Positions 25,713 to 35,268 of a DNA stretch of 64,000 nt are shown piece by piece. The DNA is taken from assembly GCF_026798195.1 (NCBI RefSeq), contig NZ_JAPQEZ010000001.1, forward strand, positions 120,900 to 184,899, given 5' to 3'. The position numbers were made by a program, and so were the translations under genes. Position 1 is the stretch's first letter, and every line of letters begins with the position of its first letter. Origin of the DNA: Lentilactobacillus senioris (GTDB lineage: Bacteria > Bacillota > Bacilli > Lactobacillales > Lactobacillaceae). The notes under the pieces were generated by a model. That model was not told the origin of the DNA and ran no database searches. It saw nothing but the letters and a program-made list of their open reading frames with translations.

Positions 25713-26375
25713 ATGACTAAGAATACTGAAATTGCCGAACAACCTATTTTTGGTTCCATTTTAACCATGGTGGCCGGCAGTATTGATGCGTACACTTTTA
25801 TATTACACGGGGAAGTATTTGCTGGCCTGCAAACTGGTAACTTAATCTTATTAGGTCTTAATCTAGGCCGAGGACAATTCGCTGTGAGTTTGCGGTATGC
25901 TTTGTCTCTACTGGCATTTTTCGTGGGAACCATTTTCATTCGGATATTACAGCGAAGTCACTGGTTTTCCGGGGCTGACAAACGTCGACGGCAAATGATT
26001 TTGCTCTATGAATTTAGCCTCTTAGTATTGATCGCCGTATTTGGTGAGTACCTACCTAATCTGCTAGCAACCTCCATTCTTTCTATGGCCGCTGCTGCTG
26101 AACTTCAAGAATTTCGCAAATTAGCCGGTGGACCATTCACTCCACTAATGATGACCGGTAACCTAAGAACCCTAGCCGAAAGTAGTTTTGACGCCGTTGC
26201 GTACCACGAAACTGCAGCTAAAAACAAATTAAAAACTACCGCGCTAATTATGGTGACATTTGCTTTAGGTGCATCAATTATGGCTCTCTTGATTCCTATT
26301 ACTGGTACTTGGACCATCTTATTTCCAGCATTTTTACTGTTAGTTGCTTGGTTACTGATTACTACTAAAGATTAG
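25713..26375 (+). CDS. YoaK/DUF1275 family membrane protein
   Basis: The 220-aa protein has about six membrane helices. DUF1275 signatures are GSIDAYTFILHGEVFAGLQTGN near the N-terminus, AAAAELQEFRKL and FTPLMMTGNLRTL mid-protein. Its function is unknown. The ATG at 25713 is chosen over the frame opening at 25668 because GGAGG lies 8 bases upstream. Confidence 0.87.
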   Translation: MTKNTEIAEQPIFGSILTMVAGSIDAYTFILHGEVFAGLQTGNLILLGLNLGRGQFAVSLRYALSLLAFFVGTIFIRILQRSHWFSGADKRRRQMILLYEFSLLVLIAVFGEYLPNLLATSILSMAAAAELQEFRKLAGGPFTPLMMTGNLRTLAESSFDAVAYHETAAKNKLKTTALIMVTFALGASIMALLIPITGTWTILFPAFLLLVAWLLITTKD

Positions 26376-26407
26376 AAAAATCCCTAACTCAGATGTTAGG
26401 GATTTTT
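26376..26407. terminator. Bidirectional terminator
   Basis: AAAAATCCCTAAC and its complement lie between the convergent DUF1275 and dehydrogenase genes. Confidence 0.88.
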
Positions 26408-26410
26408 ACT

Positions 26411-27370
26411 CTAATTAATAACATATTTAGGTGCTTGCTGATTAGCTACTGCAATAATATTTTCAGCGACGATGTTGCCCATTGCATCCCGGGCCTCAAC
26501 CGTTGCATTCCCAATATGCGGCGTTAAAATCACATTCTTCATTTCAGTCAGCACCGGAGTTACTTGAGGTTCGTGTTCGTAAACATCTAAGGCTGCTCCG
26601 CCAATTTCTCCGGCTTGCAAAGCCTTCACCAATGCCGCTTCGTCTACAATTGGACCGCGACCTACGTTAATTAAAGCCACCGTTTTTTTCATTTGTTCAA
26701 AAGCTGCTGCATTAAATTGGTGGAAGTTTTCATCAGTTAGTGGTGCATTGATACTAATAAAATCACTAGTCTTTAGTAATTCAGCCATTGAAACGTACTT
26801 GGCACCCAAACTGCGTTCTTCTGGATCTGATAATTGGTGATGTTGCCAATATTGAACATTCATCGATAAGGCCCGTGCTTTTTGGGCAACGGCTTGCCCA
26901 ATGTTACCCATCCCCACAATTCCTAAAGTCTTACCAGCAATTTCGTGCCCCAAGAAAAAGAGGGGGGACCAACCAGGAAAACCGGTAGTTCTCATCATCA
27001 TGTCACCTTCTACAATTCGATGACTCAAATCCAAAATAAGTCCTAAAGTTACCTCAGCCACGGAGTTAGTAGACACCACCGGAGTATTAGTAACCGCAAT
27101 ATTTTTGGACCGGGCATATTTAAAATCTATATTATTAAAACCCGCCCCAAAGTTAGCAATTAATTTTAGTTTAGGAGCACCATCAATAATTTCCTTATCG
27201 ACCTGCGTGGAAAGCGGTGTGATCAAAAAATCCACGTCCTGAACCGCAGCTAACAATTCAGCATGCGTAATCAATGTATCTTGAGAGTACATTGTGACCT
27301 CAATATTTGCAGCCTCAATTTTTTCCACGGTAATCGCTGGTAATTGAGCAGAGATAAATACTTTCATCAT
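26411..27370 (-). CDS. D-2-hydroxyacid dehydrogenase family protein
   Basis: The 319-aa NAD-dependent enzyme has GKTLGIVGMGNIGQAVAQ (dinucleotide fold), Arg in INVGRGPIVDE, Glu in AALDVYEHEP and catalytic His in LTPHIGNAT. It belongs with glyoxylate/hydroxypyruvate or 2-hydroxyacid reductases; substrate unclear. Both ATGs at 27370 and 27367 are possible; 27370 is 7 bases from AGGAGG. Confidence 0.88.
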   Translation of the reverse strand: MMKVFISAQLPAITVEKIEAANIEVTMYSQDTLITHAELLAAVQDVDFLITPLSTQVDKEIIDGAPKLKLIANFGAGFNNIDFKYARSKNIAVTNTPVVSTNSVAEVTLGLILDLSHRIVEGDMMMRTTGFPGWSPLFFLGHEIAGKTLGIVGMGNIGQAVAQKARALSMNVQYWQHHQLSDPEERSLGAKYVSMAELLKTSDFISINAPLTDENFHQFNAAAFEQMKKTVALINVGRGPIVDEAALVKALQAGEIGGAALDVYEHEPQVTPVLTEMKNVILTPHIGNATVEARDAMGNIVAENIIAVANQQAPKYVIN

Positions 27371-27478
27371 GGTAAAACCTCCTAAATTATTGGCTAGTTG
27401 TTTATTCAAAGTATAGATCTGATTTTAGCGAGGAACAATCCTTGAAACCTAATTTTGCCTAACCCTTTTGTACACATT

Positions 27479-27509
27479 AAAAGGAGCGCAATTTTTAATT
27501 GCCCTCCTC
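27479..27509 (-). terminator. Terminator of the SDR gene
   Basis: GGAGGGCAATT...AATTGCGCTCC with T-run on the minus strand, just beyond the stop at 27518. Confidence 0.75.
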
Positions 27510-27517
27510 ATTTCACT

Positions 27518-28411
27518 TTATAAATTAATCGCCTTACCACCAGTCACCCCATAAATCTGGGCGGTTACGTAGCTAGCGTCATTAGAAGCTAAGAAGACGT
27601 AAACCGGGGCTAATTCTGCTGGTTGCCCAGCTCGTTCTAGCAACATATTTTGGCCAAACGTTGGTAATGATTCTTGCGGCTGGCCATGATCTAATTGTAA
27701 GGCTGTCCAGATTGGTCCCGGTGCTACTCCGTTCACCCGGATACCCCGCTTAGCTAGCTGTTTAGCCAAGCCGACAGTAAAGTTAGCAATGGCCGCCTTA
27801 CTTGCTGCGTAATCCAATAGGTGATCAGATGGGCCAAAGGCCTGAATGGAAGTGGTCATAATAATGCTACTACCAGCCGGCAAGGTCGGTAGCGCTGCCT
27901 TAACAATCGCAAACATCGCTACAATATTAACTTTGAATGTATCCTTGACTTGTTGAATATCTAATTCTTCAATATTATTTTGAGAAATTTGTTCCGCGGC
28001 GTTTAACACTAAGGTATCCAAACCGCCTAATTCTGAAATGGCTTTGGTAACCATTTCCTTAGGTGCATCATCATTTCTAAAATCATATGGCAACAAGACC
28101 GCTTTGCGTCCTGCATCTTCAATATACTTGGCGACTTCGTTAGCATCCGATTCTTCCCCAGGATAATATTGGATCGCTACGTCCGCACCTTCTCTAGCGA
28201 AAGCAATTGCTGCCGCCCTGCCAATCCCAGAATCACCACCGGTAATTAATACCCGCCGATTTTCTAGTTTTCGATTGCCTACATAACTATGCTCCCCGCA
28301 GTCTGGTTGGGGATCCATTTTGTTTTGCAGTGCTGGTTTGTCTTGATCTTGGCGTTTAAATTCTTCGGTATAAAATAGCTTTCTAGGATCTCTCAAATTT
28401 GGTTCCGTCAT
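27518..28411 (-). CDS. SDR family oxidoreductase (general stress YhdF/YdaD type)
   Basis: The 297-aa protein has the long N-terminal extension of the Gsp39/YhdF type (EEFKRQDQDKPALQNKMDP), the NAD fold VLITGGDSGIGRAAAIA, LVLNAAEQ and the YAASKAA catalytic motif, and ends DASYVTAQIYGVTGG. In Bacillus these are general-stress proteins of unknown substrate. It is monocistronic, with its own terminator. Confidence 0.9.
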   Translation of the reverse strand: MTEPNLRDPRKLFYTEEFKRQDQDKPALQNKMDPQPDCGEHSYVGNRKLENRRVLITGGDSGIGRAAAIAFAREGADVAIQYYPGEESDANEVAKYIEDAGRKAVLLPYDFRNDDAPKEMVTKAISELGGLDTLVLNAAEQISQNNIEELDIQQVKDTFKVNIVAMFAIVKAALPTLPAGSSIIMTTSIQAFGPSDHLLDYAASKAAIANFTVGLAKQLAKRGIRVNGVAPGPIWTALQLDHGQPQESLPTFGQNMLLERAGQPAELAPVYVFLASNDASYVTAQIYGVTGGKAINL

Positions 28412-28574
28412 TTTAAAGCCCCACTTTCTATTTTGGAATTACCCTAAAGATAACCAATCCAAGCGGTTTTTTAAAATTTGACGCCTAGTTCAAAATAAAA
28501 AATAGGGTTCAAATGACGTCGTCAAAGATAATTAATTGCCTTATTGAGTAAAATTAAAAACAACGTCCAACTAT

Positions 28575-28608
28575 AAAACGCTCGCCCCTTTACCAGAACG
28601 AGCGTTTT
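28575..28608 (-). terminator. Terminator of rsgA
   Basis: AAAACGCTCG...CGAGCGTTTT stem followed, on the minus strand, by A/T-rich sequence; it directly follows the rsgA stop. Confidence 0.75.
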
Positions 28609-28610
28609 TC

Positions 28611-29666
28611 TTATTTCTTCAAGTGTTTTAACATTTGCTTCATTTCGTTTTTACTACCGAACATGCGCTTGATTTTTTCGTTTTCCAACTCCCGAGAATT
28701 CAGGTTACTATAGGCCATTTCTCGTTGTAACTTTTGGTAACTTTCGAACCGTTCGGCAGATAGTTCACCAGCCGTAATGGCTTGTTGGACGGCGCATCCC
28801 GGTTCAGTTTGATGTTGGCAGTCCTTGAATTTACATTGGGTTGCCAATTGTTCAATATCTTCAAAGGTTTTCGCTAAATCACCAGTCTGAATCCGCAACT
28901 CTCGCATTCCGGGGGTATCAATTACGATTCCACCAGTTGGTAATTTTAATAGTTGCCGGAACGTAGTGGTGTGGCGCCCTTTATCGTCATCTCCCCGGAT
29001 TTCTTTGGTGACAAACACATCTTGGCCCATTAACCCGTTAATTAACGTGGACTTGCCGACCCCCGAGGAACCCACGAACGCCACCGTTTGGCTGTTGTTC
29101 GTGTACTTACGCAACTGTTCATAGCCCTCACTTTGCTTAGCAGAACAAGTCACCACCTCAACTCCGATTGCCACTTCACTAAGTTCCGCTAACTTTTGCG
29201 GTAAGTCTTCACAGAGATCCGCCTTGGTGAGAACAATTACCGGCAGCGCGCCACTTTCCCACGCAATCGTTAGGTAGCGCTCCACCCGGCGCACGTTAAA
29301 GTCCGCGTTGAGTGACATACAAATAAAAACGGTGCCTAAATTAGCCGCAATAATTTGACCAGCACCATCACTACCGGCAGCGCCCCGCATCAACGCACTA
29401 GTTCTCGGCAAAATCCGATGAATGATGGCCTGCCCATTTTCAGCAGTAGGAGTAATCATGACCCAATCACCCACCGCCGGAAAATCAGTTGTCATTACCG
29501 TAGTATGTTGGAATTTACCGCTAACTTGCGCCTGCAAGATTCCAGTCTCCGCTATCACTTGATACAGGTCGCGGTGTTGTTCAGTCACTCGAGCAAGTTG
29601 TTCATTCGGAAATTCAGCAGCAGTTTGGTTAATGTGATTAGTAAGTCCGTATTCAATTAAATTCAA
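28611..29666 (-). CDS. rsgA: Ribosome small-subunit-dependent GTPase RsgA
   Basis: The 351-aa circularly permuted GTPase has an N-terminal OB fold, G4 LTKADL, G1 GSSGVGKSTLING, G3 DTPGMREL, and the C-terminal zinc knuckle CKFKDCQHQTEPGC. RsgA helps 30S maturation and is inhibited by (p)ppGpp. At 351 aa it is longer than the about 300-aa copy that Firmicutes usually carry beside prkC and rpe; none of those genes adjoins it here, so this may be a second paralogue. A long structured leader precedes it. Confidence 0.87.
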   Translation of the reverse strand: MNLIEYGLTNHINQTAAEFPNEQLARVTEQHRDLYQVIAETGILQAQVSGKFQHTTVMTTDFPAVGDWVMITPTAENGQAIIHRILPRTSALMRGAAGSDGAGQIIAANLGTVFICMSLNADFNVRRVERYLTIAWESGALPVIVLTKADLCEDLPQKLAELSEVAIGVEVVTCSAKQSEGYEQLRKYTNNSQTVAFVGSSGVGKSTLINGLMGQDVFVTKEIRGDDDKGRHTTTFRQLLKLPTGGIVIDTPGMRELRIQTGDLAKTFEDIEQLATQCKFKDCQHQTEPGCAVQQAITAGELSAERFESYQKLQREMAYSNLNSRELENEKIKRMFGSKNEMKQMLKHLKK

Positions 29667-29710
29667 TGTTTTAATCCTTTCGTTTAGCGGGTACCGCAGA
29701 AAAACGGGAC

Positions 29711-29860
29711 AAAAAAAGCCCAGCTCACCACTGCGCTTAATGCAGCGTGTCTCTGTCAGTCATTCACCAAGTTCTCTGGGTACCTCAAATAAAGCAGCTT
29801 ATTTGCTGCTAGTTTCCCATCTGATTACTTAGTCAATGACCGCCATACACGTGCCTCCGA
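29711..29860 (-). ncRNA. Structured RNA upstream of rsgA
   Basis: The 316 bp between rsgA and the FUSC gene hold no ORF but show nested pairing on the minus strand: CGUGU/ACACG (29847-29851 with 29746-29750), GUCAUU/AAUGAC (29835-29840 with 29759-29764), UGGG/CCCA (29816-29819 with 29777-29780) and a GCAGC/GCUGC hairpin. A CUGC/GCAG element then leads into seven U (29711-29717), terminator-like. It could be an attenuated leader for rsgA or a separate RNA. No known family recognised. Confidence 0.5.
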
Positions 29861-29993
29861 AAGTTTAATTGCGTTTAGTTTAGCATGTTAAGTAATTAGG
29901 CGTCAATTATGACTTTTCTTTTGTAGCAATCTATGGTAAGTTTTTCATCGTTTAATTACTATCAGTTAAGGAGCGATCGCTATTTATCAACTA

Positions 29994-31019
29994 ATGCAAT
30001 TAAGTCCAGGGGCCTTGCGTACCAAAATTAAAATGAGTCCTCAAGGACAAAAACAGAGTTATCTTAAAGCTTTATTTTTACGAGATTTGGCCTTATTAGG
30101 TTTTGCTATTTTCTATATTTCATTGTTCACCGGTTTATTTGGTAGCACCAATAGTAGCGTGGCCGTCGGTAGTTTTTGTATGTTATTGAGTATTCGGTTC
30201 ATTAACTACGGTTATCAGCTGTCTGACAGTATCGTTTCTTTAGGGGCCGTTTTGGCGGTCATTTTAATGGGCAGCATTTGGTGGCAACACCTACCTCTAC
30301 CGTTTTTCTTTCTCGCTCATTTCCTCAGTATTTTATTTATCTTAATCACCACGGCCTCACAACCAGAATTTGGCAACGGTGGCATTTATACTTTTAGCTA
30401 TATTTTTATCACTGGTAATCCGGTTGCCGGAGCACAAATTACCCGGCGTGCGGTTTCATTAATCGCTGTCTGGTTATTATTAAGTATTATTTTGTGGCGC
30501 AATCACCACCAAAAGAACCAACCCTACCGTTGGCATCATATGTTTACCAACTTTAACTGGCATTCTCAAACCACTCATTGGCAGTTAAGATTAGCGCTGG
30601 GCATTAGTACTGCCTTACTCCTAGCCCAATTACTATACTTGAATCGAGCAGTTTGGTTAGGCTACGCTTGTATGTCAGTCCTGCTCCCCCAACAAACTAA
30701 CTACGTGAATCGAATGGGATTAAGATTATCCGGAGTCGTTGTGGGTTCCATTTTATTTATCAGTTGTATGGCCATAGTGCCCGCTTCTTTCACCTTTTTA
30801 CTGGCTCCCATCGCCGGTTTTGGATTGGGCTTAACGGATAATTATTTTTACCACAGCGTTCTCAACTGCTTCGGCGCTTTAAGCATTGCCGTCACCCTCT
30901 TTGGCATTTTGCCGGCTGGCGAACTCCGTATTTGGGATAACCTGTTAGGAATTTTGGTGGCTGGAATTTTCGTTTTACTATTTAAATTACTTAGCCACAG
31001 TTCACCACACCTATCTTAA
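29994..31019 (+). CDS. FUSC-like / aromatic acid exporter-like membrane protein
   Basis: The about 341-aa protein has two bundles of membrane helices separated by a His/Trp-rich loop (about residues 165-190), the layout of FUSC-type or DUF2955-like inner-membrane exporters. The second bundle contains LNRAVWLGYACMSVLLPQQ and RLSGVVVGSILFI, typical of FUSC-like repeats. The ATG at 29994 is 20 bases from the AAGGAG SD; an in-frame ATT at 29982 is 8 bases from it and may be the real start. The 3' end overlaps the convergent TSUP gene by 4 bp. Confidence 0.72.
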   Translation: MQLSPGALRTKIKMSPQGQKQSYLKALFLRDLALLGFAIFYISLFTGLFGSTNSSVAVGSFCMLLSIRFINYGYQLSDSIVSLGAVLAVILMGSIWWQHLPLPFFFLAHFLSILFILITTASQPEFGNGGIYTFSYIFITGNPVAGAQITRRAVSLIAVWLLLSIILWRNHHQKNQPYRWHHMFTNFNWHSQTTHWQLRLALGISTALLLAQLLYLNRAVWLGYACMSVLLPQQTNYVNRMGLRLSGVVVGSILFISCMAIVPASFTFLLAPIAGFGLGLTDNYFYHSVLNCFGALSIAVTLFGILPAGELRIWDNLLGILVAGIFVLLFKLLSHSSPHLS

Positions 31020-31756
31020 AAATAGGCCTGATAACCCAAGTAAACTGCTAACAATAATGCAAAAATGCCCACAGCCGTTTTAATATAGCGGGAGGGAACG
31101 TAGCGCACAATTATGGGACCTAAATACCCCCCCACAAATAAACCAACTAATAACGGCACAATAACTTGCCAATCAATGGTTAGGCGCCAGGCAAAGATAC
31201 TGGCAGCCACCACGTTGTTACAAAAAGTCGCAAAATTACGCATCGCATTATAAATGGCGTACTCCTCATTAATGATTTTGGAGAGCACCGCAATCATTAA
31301 TAATCCAGCCGCCGCCCCAAAATAACCACTATAAATTCCTACTAAGAAAACACCTAACCAGCCTAACACGTTAAACCAATGGTTCTTGGTGATTTCTCGC
31401 TTGCTTTTAGGGACTAAAATCAAAACCCCAGCTAACAAAATAAAAATAGGAACTACCTTTTGGAAACCCGCATTAGAGCTATGAACTAAAATAATAGCCC
31501 CTAAAACGCCACCGAGTGTATTTAACAAAGCCACTTGAAATGCTTGGCGCCAATGATTCCGTAGCTCTTTCAACGACGATAAAACCGTTCCTACCCCGCC
31601 ACCAACCTGGGCAATGGTAATGGTTGCGTTAGCCGTAATCGGGGGTACGCCTACCGCCAGTAAAACTGGGTACAAGGTTAGCGACGCCATTCCCACAATT
31701 CCAGTCAGAATTCCTGCTATTATGCTCATCAGTATTAAAAACAGTAAAGTTAGCAT
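31016..31756 (-). CDS. TSUP family permease (second copy)
   Basis: The 246-aa protein has about eight membrane segments. The two repeat signatures are IAGILTGIVGMASLTLYPVL and LVGIYSGYFGAAAGLLMIAV, as in TauE/SafE anion permeases. It differs from the 14.0 kb gene and probably has another substrate. A GGAGG-like SD lies upstream. It converges on the FUSC-like gene with overlapping ends. Confidence 0.88.
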   Translation of the reverse strand: MLTLLFLILMSIIAGILTGIVGMASLTLYPVLLAVGVPPITANATITIAQVGGGVGTVLSSLKELRNHWRQAFQVALLNTLGGVLGAIILVHSSNAGFQKVVPIFILLAGVLILVPKSKREITKNHWFNVLGWLGVFLVGIYSGYFGAAAGLLMIAVLSKIINEEYAIYNAMRNFATFCNNVVAASIFAWRLTIDWQVIVPLLVGLFVGGYLGPIIVRYVPSRYIKTAVGIFALLLAVYLGYQAYF

Positions 31757-31944
31757 CTTTTTCCTCCACTAAATTAATGACTTTTAACGTTACCTTTATA
31801 GCTCTATTATAATCTTTTACCCATCACTCATGAACTTTGGACTCTATCCTGATAGAGGAAAATAATTGCTTTTTGGCTTGAAATGAATTATGATTCAATT
31901 ATTAACTTACAAAAAGTAAGTAAAACGACTGGAGGGTAATTATC

Positions 31945-32997
31945 ATGGTAGACGTAAATAAATTAGAATTTGGGATTGAAACTTTTGGCGACATCGTTGC
32001 TAACGAGGATGGGAGTTTAAAAACCGCGGCAGAATCCATTCGGCAAATCGTTCGCGAAGGGGAACTGGCTGATAAATTAGGAATTAACGTTATCGGAGTT
32101 GGTGAACACCACCGCCCAGACTACAGTGTTTCTAGTCCCGAAACTGTTTTAGCTGCTATTTCCTCGGTTACCAATCAAATTAAATTGGCCACTGCCGTTA
32201 CCGTTTTGAGCTCTGACGATCCGGTACGGGTTTACGAACGGTTTGCCACGTTGGATGGTCTCTCACAAGGACGCGCTCAAGTAATGTTAGGCCGGGGATC
32301 ATTTACCGAATCATTTCCGCTCTTTGGCTATGACTTAACCGATTACGATGACCTCTTTAACGAAAAATTAGAACTATTTGATTTGCTTCGCAAAGAAGAC
32401 GCAGTTACCTGGTCTGGTAAATTTCGTCCCGAATTAAATGACCAAGAAGTGTATCCCAAGACCGAAAAAGAACTAGAAACTTACATCGGTATTGGTGGTT
32501 CTCCAGAATCAATCATCCGAGCAGCTAAATTTGGCTATAAAGTCATCATTGCCATCATCGGGGGCCAAGCTGACCGTTTCAAACCATACATTGACCTCTA
32601 CCATAAAGCTGCTGAACAACTAAACATGCCAGTTTATCCGGTGGCGGTTCACTCCCATGGCTTTATTGCCGATGATGAAAACGAAGCTGTCGAAGTAGCC
32701 TTCAAAAACATCAAAGCTAACTTTGACCGCATTGGGCTTACCCGGGGCTGGGCCCCTATGAGTCGCGAACAGTTTGATAACGAAACTAAAGTCGGTTCAT
32801 TTTACGTTGGTGATCCAGAAACGGTCGCCCAAAGAATTGCCCGCACCATTGATCTTCTTGACCTAGGCCGCTTTGACTTAGTTTACGGGGCTGGAAATCA
32901 AACTGCGGCGCAACGAGAACGGATGATTGAACTTTACGCTACCAAAGTCATTCCGCGGGTGAAAGAAATTCTTTCAGAAAAGGAGGCGGCTAAGTAA
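31945..32997 (+). CDS. Luciferase-like (LLM class) flavin-dependent oxidoreductase
   Basis: The 350-aa TIM-barrel protein has LLM motifs: VIGVGEHHRPDYSVSSPE, IKLATAVTVLSSDDPVRVYE, GRAQVMLGRGSFTESF and IGIGGSPES. These enzymes use FMN and act as monooxygenases or reductases; substrate unknown. GGAGG precedes the ATG. The stop overlaps the next start as TAATG; the neighbour is an F420/NADPH-type reductase-like protein, which could supply or recycle cofactor. Confidence 0.88.
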   Translation: MVDVNKLEFGIETFGDIVANEDGSLKTAAESIRQIVREGELADKLGINVIGVGEHHRPDYSVSSPETVLAAISSVTNQIKLATAVTVLSSDDPVRVYERFATLDGLSQGRAQVMLGRGSFTESFPLFGYDLTDYDDLFNEKLELFDLLRKEDAVTWSGKFRPELNDQEVYPKTEKELETYIGIGGSPESIIRAAKFGYKVIIAIIGGQADRFKPYIDLYHKAAEQLNMPVYPVAVHSHGFIADDENEAVEVAFKNIKANFDRIGLTRGWAPMSREQFDNETKVGSFYVGDPETVAQRIARTIDLLDLGRFDLVYGAGNQTAAQRERMIELYATKVIPRVKEILSEKEAAK

Positions 32998-33677
32998 TGG
33001 CCTTCAAACGAATTGGGATTATCGGCGCTGGTAAAGTGGGTATTGTGCTAGCCGGCTTAGCCCTCAAAGCGGGTTACGAAGTTAGAATTTCCGGTTCCGG
33101 CTCTGTAAAAAAAATTGCTTTAACCATTGATACTTTGGTTCCAGGGGCCATCGCCACCGAAAACGCCGATTTAGTCGCTAACAGTGACCTAATTATTTTA
33201 GCGATTCCGCTCAGTCGCTATCATAATATTGCACCAGAACTACTAAAGGATAAGTTAGTTATCGACGCGATGAATTACTGGTGGGAAACCGATGGCATTC
33301 GTGAAGAAGTTTTAGCGCCGGATTCTACTTCCAGCGAACAGGTCCAAGAGTACTTCAAGGATAGTACCATCGTGAAAACCTTTAATCACATGGGCTATCA
33401 CAACCTGCAAGAAGAAGCTAAGCCTCAAGGCGCGCCTAACCGTAAAGCATTATTAGTTACTGGTGATAATCCGGCGGCAGTTGACCAAGTAGCCAAATTT
33501 GTCGACTCCATGGGCTTTGATCCGGTTGTTCACTATCAATTAGCCGATGGCATCATGACCGAACCTGGCAGTCCTTTATTTGGTGCTAGTCTAACCGCTG
33601 CCGACTTAACTAACGTCATTGAAAACTTTGATCAGACAGAGTTTGGAAAGCAAATTAAAGCAGCCAAGAATAATTGA
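32997..33677 (+). CDS. NADPH-dependent F420 reductase-like protein
   Basis: The 226-aa Rossmann protein has KRIGIIGAGKVGIVLAGLALKAGYEV at the N-terminus and a LIILAIPLSRYHNI strand, resembling the F420-dependent NADP reductase fold. Lactobacilli do not make F420, so the actual role is probably a different NAD(P)H reductase. GTGATAATCCGG-type loops and a C-terminal FGKQIKAAKNN follow. Start overlaps the LLM gene by one base. Confidence 0.82.
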   Translation: MAFKRIGIIGAGKVGIVLAGLALKAGYEVRISGSGSVKKIALTIDTLVPGAIATENADLVANSDLIILAIPLSRYHNIAPELLKDKLVIDAMNYWWETDGIREEVLAPDSTSSEQVQEYFKDSTIVKTFNHMGYHNLQEEAKPQGAPNRKALLVTGDNPAAVDQVAKFVDSMGFDPVVHYQLADGIMTEPGSPLFGASLTAADLTNVIENFDQTEFGKQIKAAKNN

Positions 33678-33683
33678 AAATAA

Positions 33684-33716
33684 AAAAACCGTGAACTCAT
33701 AGAGTTCGCGGTTTTT
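33684..33716. terminator. Bidirectional terminator
   Basis: AAAACCGTGAACTC...GAGTTCGCGGTTTT stem between the convergent reductase and MFS genes. Confidence 0.85.
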
Positions 33717-33723
33717 GTTTAAA

Positions 33724-34959
33724 TTATTTTTTTACCGTTAATCCCTTTAAACCAGGCAATGTCAACATAGTTACCAAGCTAAGTAAGTATAATGCTGATA
33801 AAGAACCCATGACTACCGTTAGTGAGTAATGATCCATCAAAATGCCAATGACGACGGAAGAAAAGCCACCAACAGCCCGGCCGACATTTACAATAACGTT
33901 ATTAGCTGTCGAACGAATTTCAGTCGGATACAAACGTGAAATTACAGCCCCGTAACCGCCAAACATTCCGTTAGAAAAGAAACCGACAACCGCACCGATT
34001 ATAAGCAACGAAACTAAACTGTGTGCTAAGGTAATGGTGTAAACCATTAAGGCTGACGCGATTAAGAAGATCCCAAATGCCCGCCGCGGACCAAAATAGT
34101 CCAAGACGGTCCCAAACGTCATCATTCCCAGACTCATCCCAATAATCGTCGCAATCATCCACAGTGAAGAGCTAGAAACATTTAATCCCAGTTGTTTCTG
34201 CACAATAATGGGTAACCAATTCATTAAGCCAAAGTAACCGGCAATTTGAACGGTAGTCATCACCATCAGTGCCCCACTTTGATAGGCCACTTTAGGAGAA
34301 CTGAACATGTATTTAAACACCGCTTTAATCGTGGATTCATGGTGCTCTTGTTGGGATTGAATGAACTCATCGGTTTCACTCAAATGGCGCCGCACAAAGT
34401 AAGTTAAGACTACCGGTACAATCCCCACTAAGAATAAGGCGTGCCACCCAAACCGGGGAATGATAAGAGCTGCCAAGACAGCAGCTAAAATTGCGCCAAC
34501 TTGCCCACCAATCGCTGCAATTGAGGTCATCTTGCCAATCTGGTTTTTATGAAATGATTCCGCAATCATGGCAATCCCAACTCCGTATTCACCACCGGCC
34601 CCAATTCCGGCCAAAAAACGTAGTATGTAAATCTCGTTAATATTATTAGCAAACGCCATCATGGCAGTCGCAAAGGCAAAGATGAAGATGGTATACGTAA
34701 AAGTCTTCACTCGTCCGAAGCGATCCCCAATTAAGCCAAATAAAATGCCACCAAACAACATCCCGAGATTAGTAATAGAGCCAATTAATCCCGCCGCTCC
34801 CCCACTTAAATGCAATTGCGAAATCATGGAACTCATGGTAAACGATAAAAAAAGCACATCCATATTTTCTAGAGCAAATCCTGAACTGGTCGAAGCAATC
34901 GTCCATTTCTGTTTGGTCGTCAAATTATGGGTGTGCGCAATAGTTGCGGTATTTTTCAT
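33724..34959 (-). CDS. MFS transporter, sugar/aromatic acid porter type
   Basis: The 411-aa protein has 12 membrane helices. Major-facilitator motif A is GLIGDRFGRVK, and the helix-4 region RFLAGIGAGGEYGVGIAMIAE resembles benzoate/niacin-type (NiaP-like) carriers. The central loop carries RRHLSETDEFIQ. Substrate unknown. GGAGG lies before the ATG. Confidence 0.87.
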   Translation of the reverse strand: MKNTATIAHTHNLTTKQKWTIASTSSGFALENMDVLFLSFTMSSMISQLHLSGGAAGLIGSITNLGMLFGGILFGLIGDRFGRVKTFTYTIFIFAFATAMMAFANNINEIYILRFLAGIGAGGEYGVGIAMIAESFHKNQIGKMTSIAAIGGQVGAILAAVLAALIIPRFGWHALFLVGIVPVVLTYFVRRHLSETDEFIQSQQEHHESTIKAVFKYMFSSPKVAYQSGALMVMTTVQIAGYFGLMNWLPIIVQKQLGLNVSSSSLWMIATIIGMSLGMMTFGTVLDYFGPRRAFGIFLIASALMVYTITLAHSLVSLLIIGAVVGFFSNGMFGGYGAVISRLYPTEIRSTANNVIVNVGRAVGGFSSVVIGILMDHYSLTVVMGSLSALYLLSLVTMLTLPGLKGLTVKK

Positions 34960-35080
34960 GTGTTATTCCTCCAAATGAATGCTCGCTGACATTCGTTATT
35001 TTAAACTGGCTTGATTATTTCACGAACTAAAAAATAAATCAAGGCCTAATTATTCAGAAAATCATTTCAACAAAATCACC

Positions 35081-35108
35081 TTGACACTCATTTCAAGTAT
35101 GGTAAAGT
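35081..35108 (+). promoter_or_regulatory. Promoter of the pyrFED operon
   Basis: TTGACA (35081-35086), a 16-bp spacer and TAAAGT (35103-35108) lie directly before the PyrR-type leader. Confidence 0.6.
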
Positions 35109-35120
35109 TAACTACAAACA

Positions 35121-35241
35121 ACGGAGCTTTAATTTGGTTCAGAGAAGCCAAAAGCGGACGAATAATAATCTAGTCCGTGGACTCGTGGAATTAGTAAGAT
35201 GAACAATCCTTACTACAGCTGCGTTTTAACGGGCTTTTTTT
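35121..35241 (+). promoter_or_regulatory. PyrR-type attenuator leader of pyrFED
   Basis: The leader has a hairpin TTGG-TTCAGAGAAG-CCAA (35134-35151), whose CAGAGA loop fits the PyrR recognition motif, then CGGAC/GTCCG (35155-35177) and AGTAAG/CTTACT stems. An intrinsic terminator follows (AGCTGCGTT...AACGGGCT plus seven T, about 35218-35241). PyrR bound to UMP should favour the terminator. Confidence 0.75.
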
Positions 35242-35268
35242 GTACCTAAAATTAGGAGGTTTGTAGTA

